Assembly: GCA_019914945.1 (NCBI GenBank)
Contig: CM034112.1
Coordinates: 5,355,001-5,419,000 of the forward strand
DNA length: 64,000 nt
From: Typha latifolia
Taxonomy: Eukaryota; Streptophyta; Magnoliopsida; Poales; Typhaceae
Direction: 5' to 3'
Shown here: positions 45,217 to 57,304 of the stretch, piece after piece
Numbering within the stretch: position 1 is the stretch's first letter
How the letters are laid out: each line of letters starts with the position of its first letter
Translations under genes and position numbers: made by a program
Notes under the pieces: generated by a model
What the model was told of the DNA's origin: nothing
What the model saw: only the letters and a program-made list of their open reading frames with translations
Databases searched by the model: none

Positions 45217-46228
45217 TATTAGGTTTATTTGTACTTAAGTAGTTGGCAAATTATATTTCAAAATATAATTTATATTCATGTAATTTATCTAAATTTTATG
45301 TATGAGCATATGCACAAGTTATGAAATATTTGATAAAGAATATTGAACTGGAAGATTAATTTTGAAGTTAAAGGATTCGAAATAATTTTAGAATAGTTAT
45401 TGAAGTGATTAAATAGTGTCATGATGGTTGAAGAACTATAAAATTTTACCTACAAGCAAAGGAATAAGCACTCTGCATTCAACGATTTTATCTGTCATTT
45501 GAATAGGGCATTCAAACGGGCCCAAGGCCCGTTGGAACACACCCTACAACCAATCACACCGCATTCGCACATACAGAGAGCTTGTTTGGGTCGTTCGAAC
45601 GCACCTTATAGGTGTTCACATATACAACGGTAGCGTTCACATATACACAGGTTCATATTTGGCCGTTCACAATGCGTTCGCACTTCAAGCCACCATGTTC
45701 GAACACAATCGTGCCGCATTCAAACGTACCCATGTAATTTATAATTTCTAGAGTTATGTGAGATCTAATTTGACTTGGATTTGGATTTACCACTAAGAGA
45801 TATTTACTTTATCTCCAAGAAATATTTACTCTACCGTCAAGTTTTAATCTGGATATCATCTTTCGGAGGCAATTAGAGATGAATTCTCACCTTTCGATGA
45901 CATTTCAACGCATCTATATTAGATATGGAAGAACTACGTCTCAAGGGTTACTGATATGGAAGTATAAACTTCGAGTGTCACTAAGGTTTAGAAATCTATC
46001 ATGGGAAGCAATGTGTCGTGGGGTCGAGTGAGCAAGGTTGGTATAGATTGAGTTGTGAGAATTGACGGGTGATCGATAAGCTTCATGTTAACTGCTATAG
46101 GTTTTAGTGATTAGTTTCAATCCGAGTTTAGATCCGTAGTTTTTTACCCGATTTTGGTTTCCATGTAAAACCTTTTTGTATTTACGATCATTTTTCAAGC
46201 TTTAATTTTCACATATTATTGTTGATAG
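45217..46228 (+). mobile_element. C2 Copia LTR
   Basis: TATTAGGTTTATTTG...TTGGCAA parallels the C1 LTR start, and 'gattagtttcaatccgagtttagatccgtag' parallels its 3' part. In between lies a GTTCGAACGC-type array with cacatacagagagc spacers (45490-45735). It is a separate family related to C1. The 3' edge meets an antisense C1 LTR at 46229. Confidence 0.62.
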
Positions 46229-47454
46229 TGAAAAAACCCCTAGACAAAAGTATGTATCTAAATACTAGGCAATGATATCACTCGTTCGCTTAAGTAAAAG
46301 TCCAAAGAAATATTAAAAATAAAAGCAGAGATGAATGTCAAGATTTTAATGTGGAAAAACCTAAACGGGAAAAAAACCATGGATCCAAACTTGGATCAAA
46401 ACCAATAACTAGGATAATAGCAGTTACAAGACTGACTCACAAAACAACCCGTTGATCCAAACAACTTTGTTCCTCTCAGTCTTGCTTGCTAGAACCCACG
46501 ATTCACTGCTTCTCGTGATTGATGTCCAACCTCAGTAACCCTCGAGATTGATCTTTCGTCTAGATAGCCCTTAAGATAAAATATTAAGCATTTTAGAAAA
46601 GTAGGACCTTGTTAGTTGAAGAACCGATGTAGCCTCAAGAAGTCTCCTTCAAAATTGCTTCTTCAACACCCCTAGAGTTAGGGCATCATAATATTTATAT
46701 ATGATCTCCAAGATAGAGCCAAATCCAAGTCTTATCCGAACTCACAAAAGTCCAAGAATTGAATCGTATATCATAGCAGCCAAATCAATAGAAATCCCCG
46801 ACAGCATTGCATGAAGGAGGAAGGCACGATTTGGACTAATACTAGAATGTCGAGTCTTGGGGGTGACGTAGTAAAGACAAAACAGGTGAAGCATGCGAGC
46901 CACTGATGTCAGTTTCGCATGAGGTATCATGTTTCCTTTCCAACATTCCCCTTTAATTAACACAGTACCAATATAGTCTTTAACATCAAGAAGCGGATCA
47001 GACAATGGATACTGGAACTCGCCATTAGGAAGTTGGAGTTCAGCACGAATGACATCGAAGTTCAAGTATATCGAAACCCCATAGATAGTAGAACGTATAT
47101 AGCGTTCCAAAACCATGGCATTGCTGAAAAATTCCCTAACAACTTTCACATATGCAGTCCCGTTCATCCGACACACGGACAACCATCCTCGCTCAGTAAA
47201 TATTTGTTTGATCCCCAAGGCAAAAAAATTAGAAATGACCACTGGCCGTTCACAGATAACAGGTCGAGTGCCAAAATTATGTTTATATCACCCTGCAGCC
47301 GTAGATGTAGAAAACTTGGGAGCCGAAGATGGTGACGAAGGCGGCCTTGGTTTCTTAGAAACTGCAGCTTTTTTAGGCATTCTAGAGAAGGAAACAAGTC
47401 GCAAGGTTCAACACATACCCAAAGCATACAAAAAATAACAAGAAATCCAAAAAA
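46229..47454 (-). mobile_element. C1 relic, antisense, between two C2 LTR pieces
   Basis: 46229-46757 is the R/U5 part of a C1 LTR (TGAAAAAACCCC at the edge), fused at about 46757 to the accessory ORF, which extends to 47380, plus its leader to 47454. The LTR start with its array and the ORF's 3' end are deleted. The fusion point shows a short GAAT overlap. Confidence 0.82.
46758..47380 (-). pseudogene. C1 accessory ORF, third copy (3'-truncated)
   Basis: ATG at 47380 on the minus strand gives MPKKAAVSKKPRPPSSPSSA. One stop replaces the Arg before YKHNFGTRPVICERPVV, and an open run follows through GIKQIFTERGWLSVC, YVKVVREFFSNAM, LPNGEFQYP, RMLHLFCLYYV and AFLLHAMLSGISIDLA. It is cut within the helix after MIYDSI. 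This is the third independent copy of the ORF in the window and keeps the same core motifs, so the protein family is clearly part of the C1 lineage. Confidence 0.77.
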
Positions 47455-47837
47455 GTTTGAACTGGCCCAAGGCTCGTTCGAACGCACTCTATAGTTGTTC
47501 ACACCGCGTTCGCATATATAGAGAGCTTGTTTTGGTTGTTTGAACGCACCCTACAGGTGTTCACACATACAGCGATGGCATTCACACATACAGAGGTCCA
47601 TACTTGGCTGTTCATAATGTGTTCACATTTTAAGTCAATGTGTTCGAACACATTCGGGCTGCATTCGAACGGACCCATATAATTTGCAATTTCTAGAGTT
47701 ATGTGAGACCTAATTTGACTTAGATTTGGCTTTATCACGAAGAGATATTTACTTTATATCTAAGAGATATTTATCTTATCTCTAGGAGATATTTACTTTT
47801 TCTCTAAGAGATATTTATCTTATCTCTAAAAATATAA
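47455..47837 (+). mobile_element. C2 LTR fragment
   Basis: Matches 45508-45830 of the C2 LTR (GGCCCAAGG...CGTTCGAACGC, 'gttatgtgaga.ctaatttgact'). It has a palindrome-type array at 47470-47680 and is cut at 47838 by the G4 LTR. Confidence 0.62.
47741..47829. repeat. 22-bp minisatellite, four units
   Basis: GAGATATTTAYTTT-type units begin at 47741, 47763, 47785 and 47807, a regular 22-bp spacing. The related LTR at 45790-45835 has only about two units, so the array has expanded in this copy. Confidence 0.85.
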
Positions 47838-47962
47838 TGTTACGATCCGACCACATGGGTTAAGTCGAGTCAACTTAGTTAGTTAGTTTTATCTTATTAT
47901 TTGCATGTCAAATAAATCGGATAATCCGCATGTGGATCCAATCTGGTAGGAATTTTTACTCC

Positions 47963-48033
47963 TATAAATAGGAGTGGACATATGTTGATAATTATCATTT
48001 TGAAGGAATCTGAGTTTTGCCAAGTTATAAATA
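47963..48033 (+). promoter_or_regulatory. Duplicated TATA region in the G4 LTR
   Basis: TATAAATAGGAGTGG occurs at 47963 and again at 48026, 63 bp apart. Either could position the start of transcription. The duplication could create two start sites. Confidence 0.5.
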
Positions 48034-49029
48034 GGAGTGGCCTCGACCTCTCCTTCGGTCACGTTGGAGGCCCCTCTGGCCATCGTAGACCCCACTGCCG
48101 CTACTATCACGCCGGAGATGCCGCAGCGCAAGATCTGAGGTCATCTTCCTCGCATGCGATGGAAACTAGGGACAAAAACCCTAGCTTCCCACCAGCGGCC
48201 ATCTAGCTGCTCCCAACCCCAATGCCACGTCCACTCGCTTCCTAGGACCAACCACACCTAGGACGTAACCTTTGTTCACACCAACAATAGTCGAAAGACT
48301 ACCGATGATAGAGGTTATTGTTGTAATAACCTCGTGATTTGTGGTCATGGGTCAAGCACACCCACACAACTGGTGGCCACGACTGGCTTCCTTGGGCCGA
48401 TTGCCAGCCAGTGGTGGCCACCGCAGTTGCCAGCAATGTTCGGGTAGCTAAACTTGACAGCCACAACTGTGGGAAGGTGGCTGCACCGCGGCTTCTCGCC
48501 GTGGCTACTCCCATGCATTGGGGCAATGGGTCCCTTCCGTAGCCGCCGGGGGCCTGGGGACTTGTTGGTGAAGCGCCATAGCTGCTGTTGTAGTCACTCG
48601 AGCCCGAGCTCGATAATTGGTTTCCACCGCCGCTTGCAGCCATTCCGCCACCATGAGGACTAGCTAGGGGCCGACTGTTGGTGACCCATGACCGAACCCA
48701 GCCGCTGTAGCCCCCTATGCAACCTGTGGTGGCACCCTTAGGCTGAATTTTAAATTCAGCCCTAGGGTTAGTTTAGGGTTAGGTTATGTGCATGAAGGTG
48801 ATGAAGTGCATGATTTTTTAGGCAAGCTAGATTTTCATAAACCGATTCAACCACCTCGTGTGAATCAGTTGGAACCCATGAACATGACCCTAAGCACGAG
48901 TATGAACCCGAGGATGAATGGTGGAATTACTCAGTGCGCCCACGCTAGCAGACTAAGCCGAACCCGCGTGCATTGACCCATGTCACTAGCCTCGACCATG
49001 AGGTCACTTTGCCCGCAATGATAGACCAT

Positions 49030-49830
49030 ATTTTGGGATCCAAGCTCGGACCATCAAGTTTGATTTCCCAAAATTCTCTAAAGGAGACCCGCTAGATTGG
49101 ACCTACGTAGTGGAGTAGTTTTTCACGTTCCATGGCACGCCCGACCACTAGAAGGTCTAATTAGCCTCATTCCACTTGGAGGGCGTTGTGATTATGTGGT
49201 ACCAATCGGCTGAGCGGACTCGACCATTCGAGTCTTGACAGGACTTTGCGGATGCGATTTGTGCTCGACTCGGTCCGACCTAGTACAAGGATTTTTAGGC
49301 CACATTGACTAAGCTGACTTAGTCAACAATAGTTTAAGCTTACCGGGAGGAGTTCGAGTGGATATGCAACTGAGTCACTAACTGGTCTGATTCGGCCCTG
49401 AAGAGTACCTTCATTAGTGGGCTCAGGCCTGACATTAAGGCTGAGGTCATGGTTTTGAGGCCCACTACTTTCGACGAAGCCTTCTCCTTAGCTGTTCTGA
49501 TGGACTCCAAGTTGGATTAACTGAACCAGATCGTCAAGGAGGAGAGAAGAAAGATGGCCCCAGCCCATGACCCATTAGAGATGGCATCTGCCTCGATCCA
49601 GCATGTGCCAATGGCTCAGCTAACCGATAGATGATCTCACGCCGCTTTGTACCCAATGACTTAGAAGAGTGCCGAAGAAAAGGCTTATGTTTTTAATATG
49701 ATGATCGATTTTACCCCGGTCATAAATGGAAGCGCCATCCAGCCCACATCATGTTTCTAGGCGAACTTGATGAAGATGAACCCAAATCTGCTGATTAACA
49801 TGACAAGTTGTACGAGTATAAGGACATAAG
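49030..49830 (+). pseudogene. gag: G4 gag
   Basis: A frame with many stops reads VDFPKFSKGDPLDWTYVVE, FFTFHGTPD, LASFHLEGVVIMWYQSAERT, FADAICARLGPT, AYREEFEW and STFISGLRPDIKAEV, then FDEAFSLAVLMDSK: the retrotransposon gag core in order. A degenerate zinc motif with PGHKW and HIMFLGELDEDE ends it near 49780. Roughly ten stops, mostly TAG in place of Gln or Trp, make it non-functional. No pol follows. Confidence 0.68.
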
Positions 49831-49950
49831 AGACTAGTCACCTTGAGGACGAGGTGTCGAAAGCATGGTGAATTATTATGATCCGACCACATGGGTTAGG
49901 TCGAGTCAAGTTGAGTCGAGTCAAGTTATTTAGTTAGCTTTATCTTATTA

Positions 49951-51480
49951 GTGAGTCCAATTCATGTTGTGCCTAAAAAGTCTAGCATTACAGTAGTGCA
50001 GAATAAGAAGGATGAGTTAGTACTCACTCGTGTTCAAACAGGGTGGCGTGTTTGCATTGACTATCGAAAACTTAATCTTGTAACTAGAAAGGATCATTTT
50101 CCCCTTCCTTTCATTGATTAGATGCTTGAAAGGTTAGCTGGATATGCTTATTATTATTTTTTAGATGGTTATTGTAGCTATAACCAAATCCCTATAGCAC
50201 CTGAGATCAAAAGAAGATCACCTTTACTTGCCCCTTTGGAACATTTGTCTATCGTCGCATGCTTTTTGGGTTATGTAATCCCTATAGTCACCTAGTAGTT
50301 GTGTTTGCTTTAGACAAATTTAGATCTTACCTCTTAGGGTCTAAAGTCATCATCTATTCTGATCATGCAGCACTTAAGTACCTTCTCTCTAAAAAGGATG
50401 CTAAAGCATGTTTAATTCATTGGATTCTATTGCTACAAGAATTCGATCTTGAAATTAGGGACAAGAAAGGTTCTAAAAATGTTGTCACAAATCACTTATC
50501 TAGGATTATCCTAGAATCATCTTATGAATTCAAACCAATATTTGAATCATTTTCTCACGAGCAGCTAATGAGTGCTTCTCGACTACAATGGTATGCTAAT
50601 ATTGTCAACTATCTTGCTACTGGTCAAATGCCTCTGTATTAGACCAAGCAAGATAAGTCCAAATTTTTAGCTGAGGTCAAGTTCTTTTCCTAGGATGACC
50701 CGTATTAGACCATAGCTCCATATTGGACGAAGCAAGATAAGTCCGTATTGGACCATAGCTTGTAGAACGAATGATCAAAAAGTTATAATCAAGTTTTTGA
50801 AAGACAATATTTTTGCTTGTTTTGGTGCGCCGCATGCTATTATAAGCGATAGGGGGAAACATTTTTGCCATCAAGTTTTTAAATGACTTATGCTTAACTA
50901 TTCGGGCATACATAAGATTGTCACTCCCTATCACCCCCAAACTAGCAGCCAGGACGAGATATCTAATAGAGAGATCAAAAGAATTTTGGAGACGACGGTT
51001 AACCCTATTATGATAGATTGGTCTTTAAAGCTTAGTGATGCACTATGGGCATATCAGACTACATTTAAAACTCCTATTGGGATGTCCCCATATTGAATTG
51101 TGTTTGGTAAGACTTGTCACCTTCCTATAGAGTTAGAACATCGAGCTTATTGAGCGATTAAGCAACTCAAGTTTGATCTTGATAAGGCAGGTTCTCATAG
51201 GAAATTACAATTGAATGAGCTAGAGGAAATTAGAAATAATGCTTATGACTATGCTAAAAGTTATAAGGATAAAATGAAATAATATCATGATAAACACATT
51301 TTGAAAAGAATCATTTAGTTTTGGTTAGAAAGTCCTACTATATAATTCGTGTTTACATCTAGAAATTAAGAAATAAGTGGACGGGCCCTTTTACTATACG
51401 CACTATCTATCTTTATAGAGCTATCAAAGGCTTAAACCAATTTTAGAATTGTGCGACCTAAAAGTAGAAGAAGCACTTCT
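49951..51480 (+). pseudogene. pol: Athila/Tat-like Gypsy pol fragment
   Basis: RT runs from 49970 (QTGWRVCIDYRKLN, then a YNQIPIAPE region) and stops near 50280 at RRMLFGLCN. It joins RNase H directly ([48 protein letters not shown]). The integrase keeps [55 protein letters not shown] and ELEHRAYWAIKQ. The middle of RT, including the catalytic Asp pair, is deleted. The ending (LNELEEIRNNAYDYAKSYKDK) is typical of Athila/Tat elements. It has no LTR of its own in view. Confidence 0.86.
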
Positions 51481-51881
51481 AGAAGATATTAATTATCAAG
51501 GTTGATCTCTATATCTGCTAGAGATTGTTTTTGTACATTATTATTTGACTTTTTATTTTTATTATTATATGTATAGCATTTGACAAGTGGAAGCTTGTAT
51601 TATAAATTATCCTTCTCAGGTAAATTCTACCTTTTTCTTTGTACTTTATTTTCTTACATTGAGGACAATGTAGAATTTCGATTAGGGGATGGAATTTCAT
51701 TGTTTTTAGGTCTTTTCTTTTTAGTCACTTATAGTTATGTTTTGTTTTTCACTATTTTTTTGTGTTTTTGCTCCTTAGAATATGTAGTGGTATTTAGCAG
51801 AGTCAATTTGGTTCAAAAGGTAGGATCAAACACGAAGTGATGTTTTGACTAAGCAAAGCATAAATCCTATTTTCTTCATTC
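51481..51881 (+). other. 3' untranslated tail of the Athila-like element
   Basis: Contains TTGAGGACAATGTAGAATTTCGATTAGGGGATGG (51657-51690), the stretch that follows integrase in Athila/Tat elements. It is interrupted at 51887 by the G3 element, whose TSD TATTT ends this part. Confidence 0.55.
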
Positions 51882-51886
51882 TATTT

Positions 51887-52876
51887 TGTTACGATCACGG
51901 ATCGGGGCATCCGTAAATCGTATCGAATCCAACCGTCGGATCTTGGATATAGTGGATGAGTGGCTAGATGGAGGATGATTATGAAGAATTAGGGATGAAT
52001 GGTGGAATGGAATGGCTATGGATGGTATATGAAATCTAATGGAAGGGGATAGGGAAGATATGGAAGGATAGCTAAGAAAATCTAGGAAAGAATTCGAAAT
52101 AGATGATGACTGAGATTTGATTTAGATCTAAATATAGTTGTACCTTCTAGGCTCATTTACCGATGATTCGACAGCTTTTCGGAATGGGTGGGATCTGGAG
52201 CAATATGTGGATTTCCAGATATCAAGGTTTTAGCAAATACTGCGCTGGAGTAGAATAGATATGGAGGTGGATAGTTTGAGAAAAATTCTGATCGATCTAA
52301 CGTCCAAAATATCTGATATTCTGATAGGTTGTTCATCTAGAAGTCAGGGATCCAATGAAGTCTAAATTAGGTCGATTGGATGAGTAGATCAAGAGTTATT
52401 ATGCAAATATTGACTGAAGGTGAGATGGTTGTGAGATGGACGTGAAAGGCGGAACCTAAGGATCGACGGGATGGAGGGTCGATGGATAGTGGAAAGCCTA
52501 TGGGCATGGGAAAGATCTTAGGATGTGGAGGTGGTGAATGAGATGGTGTGGGCAAGATCGGGGTGCTGCGCAAGGCAGAGAAGATAAAGGAGGAGGGAGT
52601 TAGCTCTTAGGGTCGAGAGGGACATGACCATGATGAGTCAAGTCTTAGACTGATAAAATGGGGAGAACAGGGATCAAGCTAGAAGTTTCATAATAATTCA
52701 TCCATGATGCCTCAAGTGAGGACCAGCCTTCTACTTATAGGAGAGAGATACAAGTGGGCTTAGCCCATTACCTAATATGGATAAGTGTATTGAGCCCAGC
52801 CCAATAGCCTTTGAGTGGACCAACTTGGCCTAAGGCCCATATTCTAGATTGACCTAACTCACCCAGATCATTTTCA
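51887..52876 (-). mobile_element. G3 3' LTR
   Basis: 990 bp; on the minus strand TGAAAATGATCTGGG...GTGATCGTAACA. It is preceded (minus strand) by GACAAGGTGTACGAAAGCGTGG, similar to the sequence before the G4 3' LTR. Lacks about 130 bp of short insertions present in the other LTR. Confidence 0.88.
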
Positions 52877-53559
52877 ATCCACCACGCTTTCGTACACCTT
52901 GTCCTTCCTCAATGTGGCTCGAGTTCAAACTTGCTGTCTTCAGTGGATCATCCTTAGTCGAAATCGAAATTGAGTCCAGTCGGTCTCGGGTGGCCGAACC
53001 AATTGACTCAATGTCAACTGAGCTATGAGAAATCTAATGCATACGATTACACTCAGGAGGTCGAGTCAGGTGTAGTTGGTGGATCATGATCAGTTCCACC
53101 TAGTGACTCTAGTCAAGCTCAACTAGCCAAACTAACTGCTGGTTGTTCAAATAATCATATTGCCCACTCCTTGGATTAGGATCCAATTCAAATATGTCTG
53201 GGTATAAGCAAACTCGACTTAAGTCAAGTAGAGGGTTTCTGATCAGGTCTCTTATTTGACTTAAATAAGTCCCTAAGTTGGGAGATGTCTCGCACTTGAC
53301 TTGACCCCTTTGCCTCTTAGGTCTGACCAGATCATGTCTAGCAATTCAACCTGGTCAAGCCAAACCAAGTAGCCATCTTGAAATTCTAACCATATAGGGT
53401 TTTCAAAAAAATTTGAAACCCCTAATATTTCTCCCATAATTTCCTCTCCTTCAGCCATCGCCATAGGAGTTGCCTTGGTACGTGGCAGCCATGGCAGAGT
53501 AGTGACCACCTCCGATAGTAGCTTTGGTAAGGTTCTTGGTGTGGCAGTGTGGTGGTGGC
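52877..53559 (-). other. G3 internal sequence, no recognisable gene
   Basis: Contains repeated GACTCGA/CTTGACT-type words and a short minus-strand ORF (53273-53509) without known motifs, which I regard as chance. It lies between the 3' LTR and the G2 solo LTR. Confidence 0.45.
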
Positions 53560-53564
53560 CAGCG

Positions 53565-54546
53565 TGATACGATCACACCTCTGGCTATGGAGCTCTGATA
53601 CCAGCTTGATACGATCTCGCCTTTTTGGTGAAGGGTCGATCTCTTCCAGTTCTCAGATCTGGACTAGATCTGGCACGGAACTTTGAAATAAGATCCCGAA
53701 ATATGCCGCCGTCGGATTGACGTGAAACTCTGATATGTTGTAGCCCCCGAAATGATCTTTCCAACAAATCTAGTTTCAGGCGAATCTGAGTTGGGGATCT
53801 CGAGATATCGTCCGTTTAGTGGACGAACGTCAGGATGCTCTGTTTTGGATCCGTGGATGGAGGCACGAGATCCTAGGTAATGATGGTTGGTGGAGGACCG
53901 GCGTTAATGGGGTGGCACCGGTGGAAAAGTGGTGGTGGAAGGGTTATGGATGATGGAAAGGTTAGGGCAAGTGTTGGATAGATTGGAAGAAGGGGGAGAA
54001 GAGGGCCACCCCTAAGGGACTAGGGTGATTAGCCGGACGAGGGAGGTTAGAAGCGGCGTCGCCGGGGATTGAGAGAACGGGAGCGAAGAAGACGAAGGAG
54101 GCAAGGAAAAACTCAATCTCAATAATCAATAATCAATTTGGTTGCCTACCACATCCTTTTATAGGCTAACCAACAACTCAAATTAACCCTAAAAACACAA
54201 TTTTCGTCGACCGCGTTCGAACTCGCCTGACCGCGTTCGGACGCACCGAGTTCGCTCTTCTGGATTTGCGAACGCGATGCAGGCGTTCGAACGCACAATC
54301 GAACGCGCCTATCGGTATTTGCGAACGCGATGCAGGCGTTTACAGTGCGTTCGAACGCACAGTACATTCTCTTCACCACGTTCACAACCCCGTTCACAAA
54401 CCGCGTTCGAACTCACTCCACCCGCGTTCGAACGCGACTTACAGAAAACTTATTTTAATAGAAATTAAACACTAAAACATGAAATAAAAACACTCCTAAA
54501 GTGAATCCATGCTCGAGACGACGTCGGTAAAGTCCGAATCGTATCA
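53565..54546 (-). mobile_element. G2 solo LTR nested in G3
   Basis: 982 bp between CAGCG (53560-53564) and CATCG (54547-54551), a TSD with one change. As in the sense solo LTR, its 3' edge (left here) contains the 42-bp unit with GCTCTGATACCA (53592-53603), the reverse complement of the tRNA-Met primer site. The palindrome array is at 54205-54435, with an exact GCGTTCGAACGC at 54424-54435. Confidence 0.92.
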
Positions 54547-54832
54547 CATCGGTGACGGACGGCTGAATTTGGTGCAAAAAGCAAAATCTTCATCTCGTTC
54601 TTCTTCGTTCCATTGCAGCCATAGCAAGGAGCCTTCAGGCATTTGGATGAGAAAAACAACCGCCAGTGAGGTCGGCAGCTGGTGCTACCGTGGGTGGAAG
54701 ACTACAGCCTTCTCCTTCGAGTTGTAGCTCAGTGTGGGGCTGCGATGTCATCTCCGATGACGAGGCTATCGCGGTCGACCGTCAATCGACCAAGGAGGAT
54801 GGTGGGAGGTCGCTGAAGGAGCCACCTAATAG

Positions 54833-56676
54833 GCTCTAATACCAGATGATAAGCTCTGATACCAATTTGATAAATTCTCAAACCAAGGATAGGCTACGCA
54901 ATGATTTCTTCAAGATCTGGATGTATTATAGGAATCAGTCTGTGCAACCATGGGAAAATATTAATCATGGGTGATGGTGATGGTGGTGGTGACGGGTGGA
55001 GTGGATGTTAAGGTTATGGATGGGTATGGAGATGAAGGTGGATGGTGGATGTGATTAAGGGATGTAGACGAAGGGAGCGAAGTGGTTGAGATCCCAAAGA
55101 AGAGGAGTGGCTCGACAGTCAAGGGAGATTAGAAGTTAGGAGAAACCTTGCGAACGGTAGAGGTGGAAGGATGGTGAAGAGGGATGAGGGAGATTAGGCA
55201 TAGATGATAGAGAGACAAGAAATCAATATTCTAAAAGCATAATGAATTTGGCTATCATCTACATATATATGGAGGCTAGCCAACAAGTCCTAATATAATA
55301 TATAACCCTAATTCTAAAAGATTCCCGCTGATCGCGTTCTAACGCATAAAAGACGTTCTCTTTATGTGCGAACGTGATGCAGGCGTTCGAACGCACAATA
55401 TGCATTCTCTGTATTTGCGAACCCGATGCAGACGTTCGCAATTGCATTCGAACGCGACCCCATCAGCATTCAAATGCGACTTACAGGAATTTTCTTTTAA
55501 TGAAAATAAACAACTAATGTAGTAAGAAAAGATCCTAACTAAATGTATTAGCCCACCACGCTTCCCCCACCTTGCCCTCAAGGTGAAAAGTTAGGGAAAC
55601 ACTCCAACATATCCGTCTCCAACTCTAATCTAGTACCATGTCATCGTCGGTGCCTAGTAAGTACACGAACTGGCTCTACGATCTTTATCTCCTCCAATGG
55701 CTCTAGAAGAGCTGATCTAGTGACCTCATGATCTCCAATCCGCTCCCGCAGTAATGAAACGTGAAAGATAGGATGCACTCTCGACCCCTCCAGTAGCTTC
55801 AAATGATATGCAACTAGACCAATACGCTCCAACACCCGAAACGGAGCAAAGTAGCGATGAGCTAACTTTTGGTTACGCATTAGACGTAAGGTCAACTGTC
55901 GATACGGTTGTACCCTCACAAACACACAAATACTGATGTCGAACTCCTACTCCCTTTGGCTACAATCATAAACTTGCTTCATTCAGTTTTGAGCAAGTTT
56001 AAGATGAGCACGCAACCTCCTCAATGTGGCGTCTCTATCTATCAAAACTAAGTCCACCTCCGTACGATCTACAGATGCCACTAGATCATAAGCGAATAAC
56101 GTCGAAGCTGTGCATCCATAGACCACCTCAAATGGAGTTATGTCAATGCTGCTATGGTAGGCGGTGTTATAAGACCACTCCGCCCATGGTAAGAACTCCA
56201 ACCATCATCTTGGTATCTCTCCAATAAAGAACCTCAAGTACTGCTCAATGTCTCAATTGACCACCTTAGTTTGATCGTCCGTCTGTGGATGGTAGGCCGA
56301 ACTGAAGTTCAATCGAGGCCCCTGCAATCTGAGAAACTTCATCCAAAAGCCACTCATAAATACACGATTACGATCTGAGACAATCGTGCGTGGCATGCCA
56401 TATAACCAAGTAACATCTCTAACAAAAATTTCAGCCACCGACTTGGTTGAAAATGGATGTGACAATGCCGAAAAGTGTGCATACTTGCTCAATCTGTCAA
56501 CCACCACAAAGATAATAAAATAACCACGTACCAGTGGAAGACCATCTATGAAATCCATAGAAATATCTTCCCAAACATGGTCCGGTATAGGTAAAGGCTG
56601 AAGTAATTCGGCCGGTTTCAATATGGTTGCTTTAGCCCTTTGACAGACTTCGCAAGCACGGACAAAAACTCCTCAC
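54833..56676 (-). mobile_element. G1 fragment (3' LTR and pol end) nested in G3
   Basis: A 3' LTR (about 54846-55550) with GCTCTRATACCA sites at 54833 and 54853, an array at 55335-55500, then the purine-rich segment and the C-terminal half of pol to about 56676, where it meets G3 sequence. The left end again shows more than one primer-like site. The rest of the element is absent. Confidence 0.85.
55585..56670 (-). pseudogene. pol: G1 integrase and chromodomain fragment
   Basis: Read leftward, KPAELLQPLPIPDHVWEDIS leads into MDFIDGLPLVRGY, VVVDRLSKYAHFSALSH, IVSDRNRVFMS and AYHPQTDDQTKVVN, where the catalytic Glu of the core appears as Lys. Then come FLPWAEWSYNTAYHSS and PFEVVYGCT, the C-terminal HPIFHVSLLRERIGDHEV, and the start of the chromodomain. 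It supplies the segment missing from the other two G1 integrases. Frames change at about 55930 and 56220. It would insert the element's DNA; the altered residue and frameshifts inactivate it. Confidence 0.87.
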
Positions 56677-56763
56677 CACTGAGATGGGAAAGCAGCAGTT
56701 CGAGCTCGATGGTTCCTTCTTCATGTTGTGGAGGTGCCCTTTATGCCTGTTCAGCCCCCATTA

Positions 56764-57021
56764 TCATGTCTTGATCCGGTTCAATGGGTGCTCTTGTTCT
56801 AGTCGACGTGTCGCCTTGTGGTTCATCCTGAGGGTGGTAAGGTTTGGTGTATATCTAGGAAGGCAGCAACTTATGTCTACAAGGGTTACTTGCATCGCTG
56901 CCATCGTTTGCACCATGAGTGCCATGGTTTGTTGTAGATCGACATGGCCCTCCATAGGATCTCTTGTACGCAGGGGAGACGGAGTTCTAGATGTTGTGAT
57001 GGTTTTGTTCAACGATGGCAC
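56764..57021 (-). pseudogene. gag: Possible G3 gag N-terminus
   Basis: An 85-residue ORF with repeated MQQTMALMVQTMAAMQ-like helix and a Pro/Arg/Thr-rich start, lying between the 5' LTR and the inserted G1 fragment where a gag would begin. No gag core or zinc motif is visible, so the call rests on position and composition. Confidence 0.4.
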
Positions 57022-57304
57022 CCATCTTGATGGTGGAGAGTCACACTTTTATGTTGGTGGTCGTTGTCGCGATGCCTCCTTTTGGGTGGCATGCAATGGG
57101 TTAAGCATAGCCTTCCCCGCTTTGTCGGCATATGCATATGCAGTGGTAGCTTTGTTGTAAGGCACCTGCGTCCATGGAGACCACCATGACATTTGCACTA
57201 GACCTTGGGCTCCTCCCATTGTGTAACTTGAGTCTTGGTGTTCCAGAAGAAGAGGTACCTCGTCTTATCGTCGATCAAGGCCTTCCAAGGCTTCGATAAG
57301 TCAA

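Larger units (their letters stand above)
47838..49950 (+). mobile_element. G4: Gypsy-like element with gag only
   Basis: The 5' LTR starts TGTTACGATCCGACCACATGG at 47838 and the same start returns at 49874 (TATTATGATCCGACC), where the 3' LTR is cut at about 49950. Only gag lies between; no protease, RT or integrase motif is present, and the sequence from gag to the 3' LTR is short and continuous. The polypurine-side sequence GAGGTGTCGAAAGCATGGTGAAT resembles that of G3. Either pol was deleted or the family is non-autonomous. Confidence 0.65.

Noticed and set aside
48299..48663. Overlapping ORFs on both strands in GC-rich G4 leader DNA
   Set aside because: They lie between the LTR promoter and gag, overlap each other and show no domain.
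53273..53509. Minus-strand ORF of 78 residues as a gene
   Set aside because: No motif and no conserved copy; it lies inside the G3 internal region next to an LTR.
56684..57160. Plus-strand ORF of 158 residues as a gene
   Set aside because: It overlaps the antisense G3 gag-like segment, is Cys/Val/Gly-rich without a domain, and most likely is a shadow.
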